64,000 bases of DNA, taken from Tetrahymena thermophila SB210. Lineage: Eukaryota; Ciliophora; Oligohymenophorea; Hymenostomatida; Tetrahymenidae. Positions 1 through 12,406 of this stretch are shown here, piece after piece (position 1 is the stretch's first letter; every line of letters begins with the position of its first letter). Under the pieces are notes generated by a model that did not search any database, had not been told where the DNA came from, and saw only the letters and a list, made by a program, of their open reading frames with translations. The stretch spans positions 1-64,000 of the forward strand of contig NW_002476357.1 of the NCBI RefSeq assembly GCF_000189635.1. Direction: 5' to 3'. The position numbers and the translations under genes are program-made.

Positions 1-2649
1 AACCTTCGGTAAAAACAGTTTATTTGTTTTGGATTGTGATATTTTTAATTATAAAAACTAATTAAAAACAATAAAGCTCTTTTTTCTTTTTCTTTTTATT
101 GTGCTTGCTTCTTTTTGTTCTTTCTTTCTTTGTTAATTTAGCTCATGATTTTATTTTCAACTTTTGCTTTTATTGTTAATTAATCTTATTATTTCATATT
201 TTTTCTTCATTTTTTCCTTCAAATTAACTGTTTAATGATTTATGTTTTCTTCAATATTTAAAAAGGTCTAATTCAATTGGTGAAGAAGGTGCATCAGGCT
301 TAGGTTCTGCTTTAGCAAAGTGTATTAATCTCTCAAATTTGACACTTAACCTTTAGTAAAAACTGTTTATTTGTTTTGGATTGTGATATTTTTAATTATA
401 AAAACTAATTAAAAACAATAAAGCTCTTTTTTCTTTTTCTTTTAATTGTGCCTGCTTTTTTTTGTTCTTTCTTTCTTTGTTAATTTAGCACATTATTTTT
501 ATTTCAACTTTTGCTTTTATTGTTAATTAATCTTATTATTTCATATTTTTTCTTCATTTTTTCCTTCAAATTAACTATTTAATCATATATTTTTTCTTCA
601 ATATTTAAAAAGGTGTAATTAATATTGGTGAAGAGGGTGCATCAGGCTTAGGTTCTGCTTTAGCAAAGTGCATTAATCTCTCAAATTTGACACTTAACTT
701 TAGGTAAAAACAGTTTATTTGTTTTGGATTGTGATATTTTTAATTATAAAAACTAATTAAAAACAATAAAGCTCTTTTTTCTTTTTCTTTTAATTGTGCC
801 TGCTTCTTTTTGTTCTTTCTTTCTTTGTTAATTTAGCTCATGATTTTATTTTCAACTTTTGCTTTTATTGTTAATTCATCTTATTATTTCATCTTTTTTC
901 TTCATTTTTTCCTAAAATTAAGATTTAATGATATATTTTTTCTTCAATATTTAAAAAGGTCTAATTTAATTGGTGCAATCGGTACATCAGGCTTAGGTTC
1001 TGCTTTAGCAAAGTGCATTAATCTCTCAAATTTGACACTTAACCTTGAGTAAAAACAGTTTATTTATTTTGGATTGTGATATTTTTAATTATAAAAACTA
1101 ATTAAAAACAATAAAGCTCTTTTTTCTTTTTCTTTTAATTGTGCCTGCTTTTTTTTGTTCTTTCTTTCTTTGTTAATTTAGCACATTATTTTTATTTCAA
1201 CTTTTGCTTTTATTGTTAATTAATCTTATTATTTCATCTTTTTTCTTCATTTTCTATTTAATGATATATTTTTTCTTCAATATTTAAAAAGTTAGAATAA
1301 TATTGGTGCAATGGGTGCATCAGGCTTAGGTTCTGCTTTAGCAAAGTGCATTAATCTCTCAAATTTGACACTTAACCTTGAGTAAAAACAGTTTATTTAT
1401 TTTGGATTGTGATATTTTTAATTATAAAAACTAATTAAAAACAATAAAGCTCTTTTTTCTTTTTCTTTTAATTGTGCCTGCTTTTTTTTGTTCTTTCTTT
1501 CTTTGTTAATTTAGCACATTATTTTTATTTCAACTTTTGCTTTTATTGTTAATTAATCTTATTATTTCATATTTTTTCTTCATTTTTTCCTTCAAATTAA
1601 CTATTTAATGATTTATTATTTCTTCAATATTTAAAAAGGTCTAATTAAATTGGTGCAATCAGTAGATCAGGCTTAGGTTCTTCTTTAGCAAAGTGCATTA
1701 ATCTCTCAAATTTGACACTTAACCTTCGGTAAAAACAGTTTATTTGTTTTGGATTGTGATATTTTTAATTATAAAAACTAATTAAAAACAATAAAGCTCT
1801 TTTTTCTTTTTCTTTTTATTGTGCCTGCTTTTTTTTGTTCTTTCTTTCTTTGTTAATTTAGCTCATTATTTTTATTTCAACTTTTGCTTTTATTGTTAAT
1901 TAATCTTATTATTTCATATTTTTTCTTCATTTTTTCCTTCAAATTAACTATTTAATGATATATTTTTTCTTCAATATTTAAAAAGTGGCAATAATATTGG
2001 TGCAATGGGTGCATCAGGCTTAGGTTCTGCTTTAGCAAAGTGCATTAATCTCTCAAATTTGACACTTAACATTGAGTAAAAACAGTTTATTTGTTTTGGA
2101 TTGTGATATTTTTAATTATAAAAACTAATTAAAAACAATAAAGCTCTTTTTTCTTTTTCTTTTAATTGTGCCTGCTTTTTTTTGTTCTTTCTTTCTTTCT
2201 TTCTTTGTTAATTTAGCTCATGATTTTATTTTCAACTTTTGCTTTTATTGTTAATTAATCTTATTATTTCATCTTTTTTCTTCATTTTTTCCTTCTAATT
2301 AACTATTTAATGATATATTTTTTCTTCAATATTTAAAAAGTTTTAGTAAAAAAGTTTACTTGTTTTGGATTGTGATATTTTAAAAACTATTAAAAACAAT
2401 AAAGCTCTTTGAATTTATTTGATAGCTTTTATATAATTTATTTTTTTATCTTTTTCATACCACTAAGGCTATTTTATTAATTAATTTAACAAAAATTTTT
2501 AATTTAAAAGTTTATTTTATTTCGATATATATTAAAAATTTATTCAAATTTATTATAAAACTTTTAGGCGTTTGAATAGATCATCAAAACTCAAAGTAAT
2601 AAGAAATATTCATAAATCAAAAAGATTAGTTGTCTTTGAAATAAATTGA
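1..2649 (+). CDS. LRR-A: tandem-exon leucine-rich-repeat gene, 5' end outside window
   Basis: Read with TAA/TAG as Gln. Exons: 1-8 (tail of an exon), 266-355, 613-703, 959-1048, 1292-1381, 1639-1728, 1986-2075, and a terminal cap exon 2568-2649 ending in TGA. Each repeat exon encodes one ribonuclease-inhibitor-type LRR, pattern NxIGxxGASGLGSALAKC followed by INLSNLTLNL. Introns begin GTAAAAAC and end TTTAAAAAG; the exon-to-exon period is 333-347 bases and the introns are almost identical, so the array expanded recently. The cap exon ends with a K-x-x-R-L-V motif shared with the other four LRR genes here. Exon 613-703 is 91 bases rather than 90; splicing it in would shift the frame and meet TGA at 629-631. 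The gene may therefore be decaying, or that exon may be skipped. No catalytic domain is visible; a protein-binding role is family knowledge, and the ligand is unknown. Confidence 0.8.
2336..2360 (+). other. Exon-loss scar in LRR-A
   Basis: A normal intron 3' end (ATTTAAAAAG, ending at 2340) is followed after only five bases by a normal intron 5' start (GTAAAAAAG at 2346). The 90-base LRR exon expected between them is absent. A five-base exon would not keep phase, so this is best read as a precise deletion of an exon leaving two fused introns. The distance to the cap exon at 2568 fits one further intron. Confidence 0.6.
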
Positions 2650-4518
2650 TATTGATAAAAAAGTGACGAAAAAAGGATGAATAAATATTAAATGTTTGAA
2701 TAATATAATATTTTATATTGAAAAAGTTTTTTTTAACCTAAAAGATAAACAGATAGATTTATAGATTTTATAATTGATTTTATATTTATTGATATCATTC
2801 ATATTTTTATAAGTAAATAATTTATTTATAAAAAATAAAAAAATAAAAAATTTAATTTACTTAAATAAATTAATTTCTCTAAGCAACCCTATGGTTTTTC
2901 AAAAAACGATCAAACAATTTGAATCTTTTAGTGTTATATTATTTCTTAATAAATTTTATAAATGCCAAGCTTTTATATTCCTGTTTTTTTTAATTTGAAA
3001 TATTATCCATCAATCATATTTCCATACTTTTTTTATTTATCAACATTGAATAGATACCATAATTTATATAAAACCTCAGGAAGAAATGAAATTTTACTTT
3101 TTATTTTAACTATTGTGGTTAAGCATTATTAAAATAGAAAATTACTCTTTTATCTTCTTTTAAAATAATTAAAAATATTTTTTATATAATAAAACAAAAA
3201 TCCATTATAAATTTAATATCCTAAATTAAATACATAATAAAAATTAAAATAATATTATTTAATTTATTAATTAATCTACTTTATTTTAATAAATCCAATA
3301 AAATTTGACTTTGCTACTTCCACAAGAATAATTATTGGATGTGCTCAATATTTTTCAATAATTGCTTTCTTATCATTTAAATCTTCATAAAGGAATTTAG
3401 AGATGTGAAATATTATTATTTTAATTTTTCTTTATATTATTTTAGATATATATCTAGTAGTTCTTATCAATTTATTTTATGGTCAAATCATTCTTAAAGA
3501 TATTTTATGTTATTTAATTTTTTTTTCTATAGGTAAATCTTTTGATAAGGAATTTAGTGAAAACGCCTTCAATAATAAACTACCAATAAATCTGAACACT
3601 AATTTTTTTAGGATAATGCGCTAGAGTTATTATTTTGTACTAATGTAACTCATTCAGCTTAAGAGAAAATATTTTCTTGCTCAATTCTTATAAATAAATT
3701 TAATGCATCTTTTATAATCAATTAAAAAATTTTTTTCTTTGTTTTTTGATTAGTTTGAATAGAAGTTGAGAATGATTATCTGATTGTATAATAAATATCC
3801 TACAGAGCATAAATCGTATTGATTTGTCTACAAATTATAAATATCTTTAAGTAAATCAAAATTTAATATATTCTTATTAAAAATAAGTGACAAAGAAAAA
3901 TGATAAATTTTATTATTTTTTTAATTTTAAAACATTTATGAATCAATAAAATTAAAATAAATTATATCAAGTTTTTTAGGGTAGTTTTGGCTGGCTAAGA
4001 GTAGATCATTTTTTGTTCTTGTGCCTAATTAAATTGTCTCCGCAAAAAAGAAAATGATAAATTTCTTTATAAAATTTTGGCAATTTACAACCATCTATTA
4101 TTTATTTAAATCCAACAATTTTAAATTTTAAATATATTAGTAATATTCTTTTATTAATACATCAAGATATTTAAAAAGGAATATTTTATGATTTAATAGA
4201 ATTAAATTTCAAAAATGTTCAATACATTAATTTCTGGCCTGATTTTAAAAAAAATCGTTAGTATATTCAAATTATGGTTATAACGTACTGTCTGATCATT
4301 TCTATTTTAATTTAATTTTTAAAAATCAATATATTAATTCAAACTAAACTCAGAAACAGGATAAATTGCTATTCATGCGTTATAAATTAATTAATTGATA
4401 ACTTATTTAAACGCATTCAAGCATATTAGCTTTCATGTATTTTAAGATGAGATATAAAAAAGGCAAAAATCCATATAAAAATTTTAATTAACAAACAAAC
4501 AAATTCTACATAATTAAA
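2650..4518. other. Intergenic, no gene recognised
   Basis: Very AT-rich. Open frames of up to about 145 codons exist (for example around 3300-3590 on +), but with TGA as the only stop such lengths are expected by chance and no motif is recognisable. Part of it (about 3180-3350) resembles 30410-30620, suggesting an old dispersed repeat. Confidence 0.5.
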
Positions 4519-5946
4519 ATGCTTTAAAAAATTTTCATTCTATCTCTCATTTCAGTATAATTATAATTAGTTTTAGCTAGTCCTGGAGTACCTGTTCGTT
4601 GTGGTATGTCTAATGATTCTAAATCGTGTGGTACTTCTGGCGGAAGTAGTTGGGTTAGTTCTGATGGTGGCTTATTCTATATCGCAGATTGTTCTAATAT
4701 AGGTACTTTGAGCTAAGCATTTGACACTATTTGCGCTTCTTGCTTTTCAGGAAGCCTTTAATTTGTTAATAGCAATTAAGATGGTTGCTAAAGTACCCCT
4801 TCTATGGTAGGCGATAATGCTCCATGCTAAAAAGATGGTGTTTGTTCTTATATTACTTGTGGTAGTCCATAGGCTTTTAATTGGTTAAAATCTAATGGAG
4901 ATACTAAAAATTGCTATATTTAATCATTACAAGCTCTTCCTAATATTCCAGTTGGCTTTTCTATATTAAATGACTATATGTGTCAATCAGCTGATGGAGC
5001 TACTTATTTTGCTAACTCTTATGGTTCTTATTGCGTTGAAACTTCAGCCAGTTGCTCAAGAAATAAAAATTGGAATGATAAAGATTGTAATATTTGTAAT
5101 GCAAATGGAGCAAACTCAGCAAATATTTATGCTTCTTCAGATTAAACTTAATGTACAAATACTGTTTCAGCAGGTGTTAATGTTCCATGTTAAACTGGCG
5201 GTAGCTGCTCTAACTGTAACTCCCCTACAGGTTTCGCTTTTTCTAAATCCACAATAAGTGGAGATAGCTCTAATTGTTTTGTAACTTCTTGTTCAGCTAC
5301 TGTTTTTCCTACTACAGGATTGAATGATTACTTCTGTAGTTCATGTAGTAAATCTAATAAATTTGCTAATTTAGCAGGAACAGCTTGCCTAAACATTCAA
5401 TAAAGTTGTACTAGAACAAGTAATTGGTTTGATTCAGATTGTGAAAAATGCAATGCAGGTACTGCAAATGCAGCAAAAAAGTATGCTTCCGCAGATTAAA
5501 AAAGCTGCATCGATTCTCTTCCATCCATTCCAGGTAATCTAGTACCCTGCTAAACTGGAGGTAGTTGTAATAGTTGTAGTGCCCCAACTGGATTTACTTT
5601 CACTAAATCTACAGCTAGTAGTGATAATACAAATTGTTTTATTACATCTTGTTTAGCAACTTCAATACCAATTACAAATTTATCTGATAATTATTGCGGC
5701 TCATGTAATAAAGCTAATTAATTTGCTAATTCTTATGGTACAGCTTGTGTAAACAGTAAAAGTTCATGTTCTAAAAAATAAGGTTGGACTGATGAAGATT
5801 GTTAAATATGCAATGCAAATGGTAGTAGTTCTACAAATTTGTATGCGAGCTAAAATAAAACGTAATGTGTTTCTATAAAACCTACATCCTCTGCATCATA
5901 ACTGATGGTATTTATCGGTTTAATAGTTTTTTCCATCCTTTTTTGA
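4519..5946 (+). CDS. Immobilisation-antigen-like Cys-rich GPI surface protein
   Basis: Single uninterrupted frame of 475 residues in the ciliate code, ATG 4519 to TGA 5944-5946. The N-terminus is a signal peptide (about residues 1-20, LQKIFILSLISVQLQLVLA). The body carries three repeats of about 110-120 residues (roughly 105-225, 226-346, 347-455). Each has regularly spaced CxxC pairs and a shared core: GGSC-x-x-C, then PTGF, then NCF-x-TSC, then FAN-x-x-GTAC, then W-x-D-x-DC-x-x-CNA. The C-terminus is a short hydrophobic stretch after small residues (MVFIGLIVFSILF), typical of a GPI-attachment signal. Length, repeats and termini match the Ser/i-antigen class of Tetrahymena cell-surface coat proteins; which subtype cannot be said. 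Such antigens are usually expressed one class at a time according to growth conditions; no regulatory element could be read here. Confidence 0.85.
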
Positions 5947-6810
5947 AGTATATAAAATAAAAATAAAAATATATTATTTTAATGTTATTAATAAATATAA
6001 TTAATTAAGATATTAATCTATTTGTTTAAATTTATTATTTAGTTAATTAAACTTAAATATTATTTATTATACAAAAAATGTTTTCTCATTTTAACTAACA
6101 CATTTAAGTAAATCTATGAACATGTACTATTTTGATTAATACTTAAAATATCAGAATATAGGTTTCATAATATTCTAAAAAAAATCAAACATTTTAACAT
6201 TTTCTCATCAAAAATACAATGAAAAATAATAAATTAATTCTTTGAAATTTTCAAAATTTTAATTTTTACGATTTTGATTTTATTTTAAAAATAAGTAGAA
6301 AATTAATTAAATATTGAGAGTATATTATTTTAGAATATATGGTAAGTTAGTTTCAAATTAAAAATTTTAAATATAAATCAATATAATAATGAATTAATAT
6401 CAGAATGATAAATATGTAAGTAGCCTTTTAGTTTCAAACATATAAAATAAACAAACAATTCTTGAAATTTTCTTAAATTCATTATTTTTAACTAATGAAA
6501 TTTTTTCATTTTACGCCATTGTAAATGACTAATTATCTTAAAATTTATATTAATAAACTATTATTTATATGATTTAATTTATAAATATAGCGTTTCCATT
6601 CGTTATAAACAACTAATTTTCTTAAAAATCAATGTTAATTAAGAATTAAAAAATTGTTTTCTGTATATAATTATGTGATATTAAGATATAGAAAACTTTT
6701 GATTTTTATTTTTAGTTTAAAGAAATGGATGGAAAGTTAAAAACAGAATTAATAAATACTAATTTTACTTATTAATATATTTTATAATTTTACATAAGTA
6801 CTTTATACTT
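5947..6810. other. Intergenic, nothing recognised
   Basis: AT-rich sequence downstream of the i-antigen-like gene. No coding frame with recognisable motifs and no structured element seen on either strand. Confidence 0.5.
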
Positions 6811-7840
6811 TATTGAATATAATATTGACTTTAAATTATACATTTTAGTTCTTAAGAATTTAAATAGCAACCTGCTTAAATAAATTTGTATTTCTATTAT
6901 AATTTTAATTAGATGAATAGTATGAATTTTAGCTATTAAATATTAAGTCTCTTTAATTAATTTGTGCTTATTTGGTTGTGCTTTCAATTTTTTATGATAG
7001 ACAATTAATATTAATATTTGGATTATTAATTAATTACTCATGCAAATAAATAATAAATCATAAATTATCTATATCATATATAAATACTGATAGAATTATT
7101 AATTCCCTCTTATTACATAAAAAAATTGTATTTTCTCTTTATCTAATTTGCTTATTAATTGATTAGAGCTCAATTAGATTTCAAATAATTAAGTCAATCA
7201 TGCTATTAATTTAAATTAAATATGGCAAGCAAAACAAACACTCTCTTTTCCTTCTCTTTATTAAATTGTCCTACATTAGTAAAACTTTATATTTTGAGCG
7301 CTACAAATAGAAAATAAGTGTTTAACATTTTTATAGAAGTGATTTAAGAATTTATTAATTTCATGAACTTCTAAACAATTAAAATATTTGTTATTTATAA
7401 ATAAATAAACTCTAAATTTACATAAAAATTAATATTTTTAAAAAATTAGTTTAAACAAACATATGATTAAAGATAGGAAATAAATTAGATAAATACTTTG
7501 AAAATTATAAAGTTAATGTTTTTCATAAATTTATAATGTTTATTATTAAAGTGTATAAAAAATATTAAGTCATAATTGTTTTTATAATATCAATAAATTA
7601 AATGAATTATAAAGATAAAAAATAAGCATTTTATTTTAAAATTAGTTACAAAAAAATAAAAGATAATAATTTGTTATCTAAAAATGTAAAATTTATATCA
7701 TAAAAATTGTTCAAAGTCTTTTTTAAATAAAAATATAAGATATAATTTACTATCTCAAACTGTAAAATTAATAATTCAAGCTTATTTAAAGTCATTTCTA
7801 AGAAAATACATAATAAGATGGTAAATACTTATTGAAAGTA
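6811..7840 (+). repeat. Segmental duplication, left copy
   Basis: From TATTGAATATAATATTGAC onward this stretch matches 9411-10356 nearly base for base over long runs, including shared blocks such as AACCTGCTTAAA and ATGAATAGTATGAATTTTAG, with small indels. It lies upstream of the small secreted-protein gene at 8735, so the duplicated unit includes that gene's far 5' flank. Confidence 0.8.
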
Positions 7841-7979
7841 TTTTTTAAATAAAAGGCGATATTAATAATATATTCTGTAAAATTGTTTTAAATATAAGGT
7901 AAATTAATAATTCTTTAAAAACTACCATTATTTTCTAAAATTTAGCTTCATTTTTACTAAAACTACTCCATAAAAATCT

Positions 7980-8445
7980 AAATTAGAAAATTTTATTTTT
8001 TGTAATGAAATAGCTACAAAGTTAATTAAATTCAATAATATAATCATTTAATTATTGTTCAAAATTATATTAACTAATAAAAAATAAAGACTTTATCAAA
8101 CAAGATTAGAATAGATTAGAAAATTTTGTTCATTGTATTAAAATAGCCACAAAATTATAATATACTCAATTATTTTCTTATTTAAGACTCTCAATTATGT
8201 TAATTACTCTCAAATTAGAGTTATATATTTAATAAGAAATATTTTATTTGCAATTAAATAGCCTCATAATTTAAAAGATTTATATAAATATTGTTCAAAA
8301 TTATGTTTATAAAACAAAAATAAAGACTTTATCAAATTAAATTATTTTTGATTAGAAAATTTTATTTTTTGCATTAAAATAGCCACAAAATTATAAATTA
8401 TTCATTTAGTTTATTAATTAAGATTACACATTCAAATAATATTAA
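7980..8445 (+). repeat. Degenerate repeats upstream of the small secreted gene
   Basis: A motif of the form TTAGAAAATTTTATTTTTTG followed by a block like TAAAATAGCCACAAA recurs near 7983, 8115, 8230 and 8353, with a second shared block (ATTGTTCAAAATTAT, then AAAATAAAGACTTTATCAAA) between copies. This looks like an old tandem array with a unit of about 115-260 bases. No function is evident. Confidence 0.6.
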
Positions 8446-8734
8446 TAACTTACAAATAACAATTATAAATTTAGTTTTAAAGCAGATTATATCAGCAAAT
8501 TTCAATTTTAGATAAGTCTAAGTTTTTATTTATCTAATCTAATTTAATATAAACTAAATAAAATATGGCTTAATACAACAAAATTTTAAACTATAAGATA
8601 AATTAATTACAACTCATTGAACAAAAATTTGTTCATTTATTTTTCTTTAAATACTTTTGTAAATTAGATGAAAAAAGATCATAAACAATTTAAAATATAA
8701 TCAATTATAAAAAAATAAAGATAGCTTCATCAAG

Positions 8735-9070
8735 ATGAAATTTATTATTTTTCTATTAATATCTATTATTGCTCTGAAGACTGTTATTGCTGCTTCTGAT
8801 GTTGTCAAATGCTTAAATAGCGTCAGCAATCCTTGTCAACCTTCTGATTCTAATTGTAACACAGAAAAGACTAGAGTAGAAAATTGTGTTAATGATGTCT
8901 ACAATGATAATACTCTTACGACAGATGCCCAAATTAGCAATGCTATTAAAACTAAATGTTCTTCAACTAATAGTTCTGTTCAGAATTACATTAAACAAAG
9001 TCTTAAATGTCTTAAAAGTTCTCATTTATATCTTGGAACATTGATTATATTACTTTAAATTTTATTATGA
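8735..9070 (+). CDS. Small secreted Cys-containing protein, probable GPI anchor
   Basis: ATG 8735 to TGA 9068-9070 gives 111 residues in the ciliate code (a TAA at 9056 is read as Gln). Visible parts are a clear signal peptide (MKFIIFLLISIIALKTVIAA), a short mature region with eight cysteines (residues about 21-95, with N-x-C and K-C spacings and a conserved-looking NPC), and a C-terminal hydrophobic tail (YLGTLIILLQILL) that would suit a GPI-attachment signal. I do not recognise the family. It is coding-like: much less AT-skewed than its surroundings, and framed by a signal peptide and hydrophobic tail. A partial copy of its 3' end lies at 10357, showing that the locus was duplicated once. 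Confidence 0.75.
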
Positions 9071-9351
9071 TTTATATGTTAAAATCAATTATCAAGTATA
9101 AAGTTACATATTTTTTTAGTTTTAATTTGCAAATATATTTTAACTTTATCACTTTTTTAAAAATATTGAACTCAAATATTATTTATTAGGCAATATTTCA
9201 GCTAAAAACCTTTTAATCAAATATTCAAATCAATTTAATAAATATTTTTTTATATATATATTAATTTAATATATATTACTTTATTTAAGTATAAATGATA
9301 ATTTAAAAAATAGAAAGTGTAAAATTAGCTTTAAATCATAAAAATTAAATG

Positions 9352-9389
9352 AAATATCACGATCTGTACCTACTCAGTTCGTGATATTT
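9352..9389. repeat. Perfect 11-bp stem hairpin
   Basis: AAATATCACGA (9352-9362) and its exact reverse complement TCGTGATATTT (9379-9389) enclose a 16-base loop. It sits between the 3' flank of the small secreted gene and the start of the duplicated segment at 9411. It could be a short foldback element or a recombination scar. Confidence 0.65.
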
Positions 9390-9410
9390 TAATTACAGGA
9401 TTAGCTATAT

Positions 9411-10620
9411 ATTGAATATAATATTTGACTTTAAATTTTCTACTTTTTAGTTCTTAAGAATTTAAATAGCAACCTGCTTAAACAAATTTGTATTTTTTAT
9501 TATAATTTTAATTAGATGAATAGTATGAATTTTAGCTATTAAATATTAAGTTTCTTTAATTAGTTTGTGCTTTCAATTTTTTATGATAGACAATTAATAT
9601 TAATATTTGGATTATTAATTAATTACTCATGCAAATAAATCATAAATCATAAATTATCTATATCATATATAAATACTGATATTTGATAATCTAGAATTAT
9701 TAATTCCCTCTTATTGCATAATAAAATTGTATTTTCTCTTTATCTAATTTGCTTAATTAATTAGAGCTCAATCAGAGTTCGAATAATAGTCAATCATGAT
9801 ATTAATTTAAATTAAATATGGCATGCAAAAAAACACCCTTTTTTCATTCTCTTTATTAAATTTTCTGATATCATGTAAAATTTTATATTTTGAGCATTTC
9901 AAATAGAAAATAAGTATTTAACTCTTTTTAGAAGTTATTTAGGAATTTATTAATTTCGTGAACTTCTAAACAATTAAAATATTTGTAATTTATAAATAAA
10001 TAAATTCTAAATTTTCATAAAAATTAGTTTAAACAAACATATGATTAAAGAGAGGAAATAAATTAGATGAATACTTTAAAATTATTAAGTTAATATTTTT
10101 CATAAATTTATAATGTTGATAATTAAAGTGTATAAAATATTAAGTCATAACTGCTTTTATAAAATAATAAAAGATAATAGTTTGTTATCTAAAAATGTAA
10201 AATTTTTATCATAAAGATAGTTCAAAATCTTTTTTAAATAAAAATATAAGATATAAAATTACTATCTCAAACTGTAAAATTAATTTAATAATTCAAGCTT
10301 ATTTAAAGTCATTTCTAAAAAAATATATAAAAAGATAATAAATACTAATTGAAAGTCTTATATCTTGGAACTGCATTGATAAAATTACTTTAAATATTAA
10401 TATTATTTATATGTTAAAATCAATTATCAAGTATAAAGTTACATATTATTAATTAGCAAATATATTTATTTTAATTTAACTCTAATATTTTTTATTAGGC
10501 AATATTTCATCTAAAAATATTCTAATCTAGTATTCAAACCAATTTAATAAATATTTTTTTAAATATTTATATTAATTTAATATATATGACTCTATTTAAG
10601 TATAAATGGTATTAAATGAT
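9411..10620 (+). repeat. Segmental duplication, right copy with internal deletion
   Basis: 9411-10356 copies 6811-7840, then the match jumps so that 10357-10620 copies about 9025-9300. The right copy therefore corresponds to the whole interval 6811-9300 lacking roughly 7840-9025, which removed the gene body. Gene order and orientation are direct. Confidence 0.75.
10357..10398 (+). pseudogene. 3' remnant of the small secreted-protein gene
   Basis: TTATATCTTGGAAC at 10359-10372 matches the end of the gene at 8735-9070 and continues as a match through its 3' flank. Only the last few codons of the hydrophobic tail remain (YLGT...LL). The signal peptide and Cys region were lost with the internal deletion. 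Confidence 0.7.
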
Positions 10621-10786
10621 AAATAAATAAATAATAATTAATTAATGTGAATATTTTTTTTACTTAATTTTTCAAATAACTTTATTGGCACTCTTTAAAC
10701 AAATTACATTATTAAGTAAAGTAAAGATTAAATTTTAATTACTCATTAATAAAAGCCAATTAAGTAGGAAAAAATTAAGATTTAAT

Positions 10787-11005
10787 ATGTTTAAGTTAGG
10801 AGCCCTACCAACCTATATTGCAATTTTCCTTGCCTATTGTAACAATATTTTTCTGGAATTAATTTATTTAAATTCGATTTCTCACTCGTTCGGAAGATAT
10901 TTGTATCAATCAAAAAAATAATAAAAATTAAAAATAAATACATACTTTTCATTTGGTTAATTTATTTGTTTATTATTATATGTTCTGTAGAAAGAAAAAT
11001 ATTGA
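10787..11005 (+). CDS. Possible small membrane protein, 72 residues
   Basis: ATG 10787 to TGA 11003-11005. The first half is noticeably less AT-rich than its surroundings and begins MFKLGALPTYIAIFLAYC. It carries two hydrophobic segments, at about residues 4-29 and 54-66. No family is recognised. It could be a real small gene, a single exon of something larger, or a chance frame; length alone is not significant when TGA is the only stop. Confidence 0.3.
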
Positions 11006-11021
11006 ATTTTTCAAAATATAT

Positions 11022-11234
11022 TCATATTTCATACAGTTCTATCCTGTAACCATTAAAGCTAAAATAATTTTTAAAATTTAGCGATTTTAGCTTGATAAAA
11101 TATAAAATTATCACCAAAAATAAAATAAATGTTATTATTATTAATGAAAATATTTCTATTTTTTTCTTGTTAAAAAAAATTGTTGCATTTAAATATGAAT
11201 TCAAATTTCTTGAATATTTAATTTAAGAAGTCAT
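11022..11234 (-). CDS. Possible small single-pass membrane protein, 70 residues
   Basis: On the minus strand, ATG at 11234-11232 to TGA 11024-11022 (a TAA is read as Gln). One strong hydrophobic segment (about residues 32-52, rich in I, L and F) follows a basic KKK. It is convergent with the candidate at 10787-11005, only 16 bases apart. No family is recognised, and a chance frame is quite possible. Confidence 0.25.
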
Positions 11235-12406
11235 AATATCTCATCAAAATTAGCAAACAACGTAATTTTAATTATTTTAAGAACTATAAACTCTACAATT
11301 AATTTTATATCACATTTAATAAACTTCTTTTGATGCATTATGACAATAAAATTTCTTTTTGTGTTTTTTTACTGTAAATAATTTAAAATTGAAGCATTTT
11401 TACTGATATTTTTCATTTTTTCATAATATTTTTTACATAGGGCTCTATATTTAATATAAAATATTGGAATTTAATCATCAAAAAATTTTCTACATAATGG
11501 TACACAAATCATTTCTTTATAAATGAATTAAATCTAACTATTATATTAACTTTAGTTTTATGGGCCTTCTTTGCTAGATCTCTAATTTTAAACAATATTT
11601 TTAAATGTCTAAATAAAGTTAAATAAAGTGTAAATTGCAATATATGATTTTATGTACCATATAAATTTATTTCAAGCCAATTTATGATAATTTACATATT
11701 TTAAAAACTATTTTTGTTTTCAAAAATAAATTTATTTCTTAGCTGATAATAATAACAAGAATGGGTGGTTAATTTATTTATTCTTAAAAAAATAATAATT
11801 GTTAGATTAGATTTTCTGCTGCATTTCCATTAAAGAATATTTAGATGGCTGCGAGATTTATTATTTTTAAAAAGATATTGCTATCATGTTTTTAAATTTC
11901 TAAACCATATTTATAATTAGTAAATAATCTGTATTTAAACTTAATAAATATTCAGAATTTTCAGTATTTGATTTATATAAAGTATTTTTAAATTATTAAG
12001 TTAGGAATTATATATAATTTTAATAAATTAAAAAATAAATAATAAAAAAATATCATCAACAGTTGAAAATTGGTTAATAATTATTTAGAGATCGATCGAT
12101 AAGAATTGATACCTGGTTTGAAAATTGGCTATTATGAAGAATTTGATAGGATTATTATAAAATTAAGAAAAGCTGTAAGGAAACAAATTTCGACAAAAAA
12201 TACAAAAATTGGTATCCTATTTATTTATTTGAATTTATATTAAATTAAAATCAGCCACAAATAATTAATTGACAAAAAACCAATGATTTTAATAATATTA
12301 ATTCAACTATATAAGTGTGTAATTAGATTTATTTACTGTAAAAATAAATTATTGCGTCAATTAATTAATTATCCTTTAAATAATTGATTTCAATCTAATT
12401 TAAATA
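11235..12406. other. Intergenic, nothing supported
   Basis: AT-rich. Short minus-strand open frames with Gln-rich translations occur around 11710-11890, but none has a recognisable motif or a length beyond chance. Confidence 0.45.

Noticed and set aside
3296-3592. Plus-strand open frame of about 100-145 codons
   Set aside because: With TGA as the only stop in very AT-rich DNA such frames are expected by chance; there is no motif, start context or signal.
11710-11890. Gln-rich minus-strand open frame
   Set aside because: Short (about 55 codons), no recognisable domain, and Gln codons arise automatically from TAA/TAG in AT-rich DNA.
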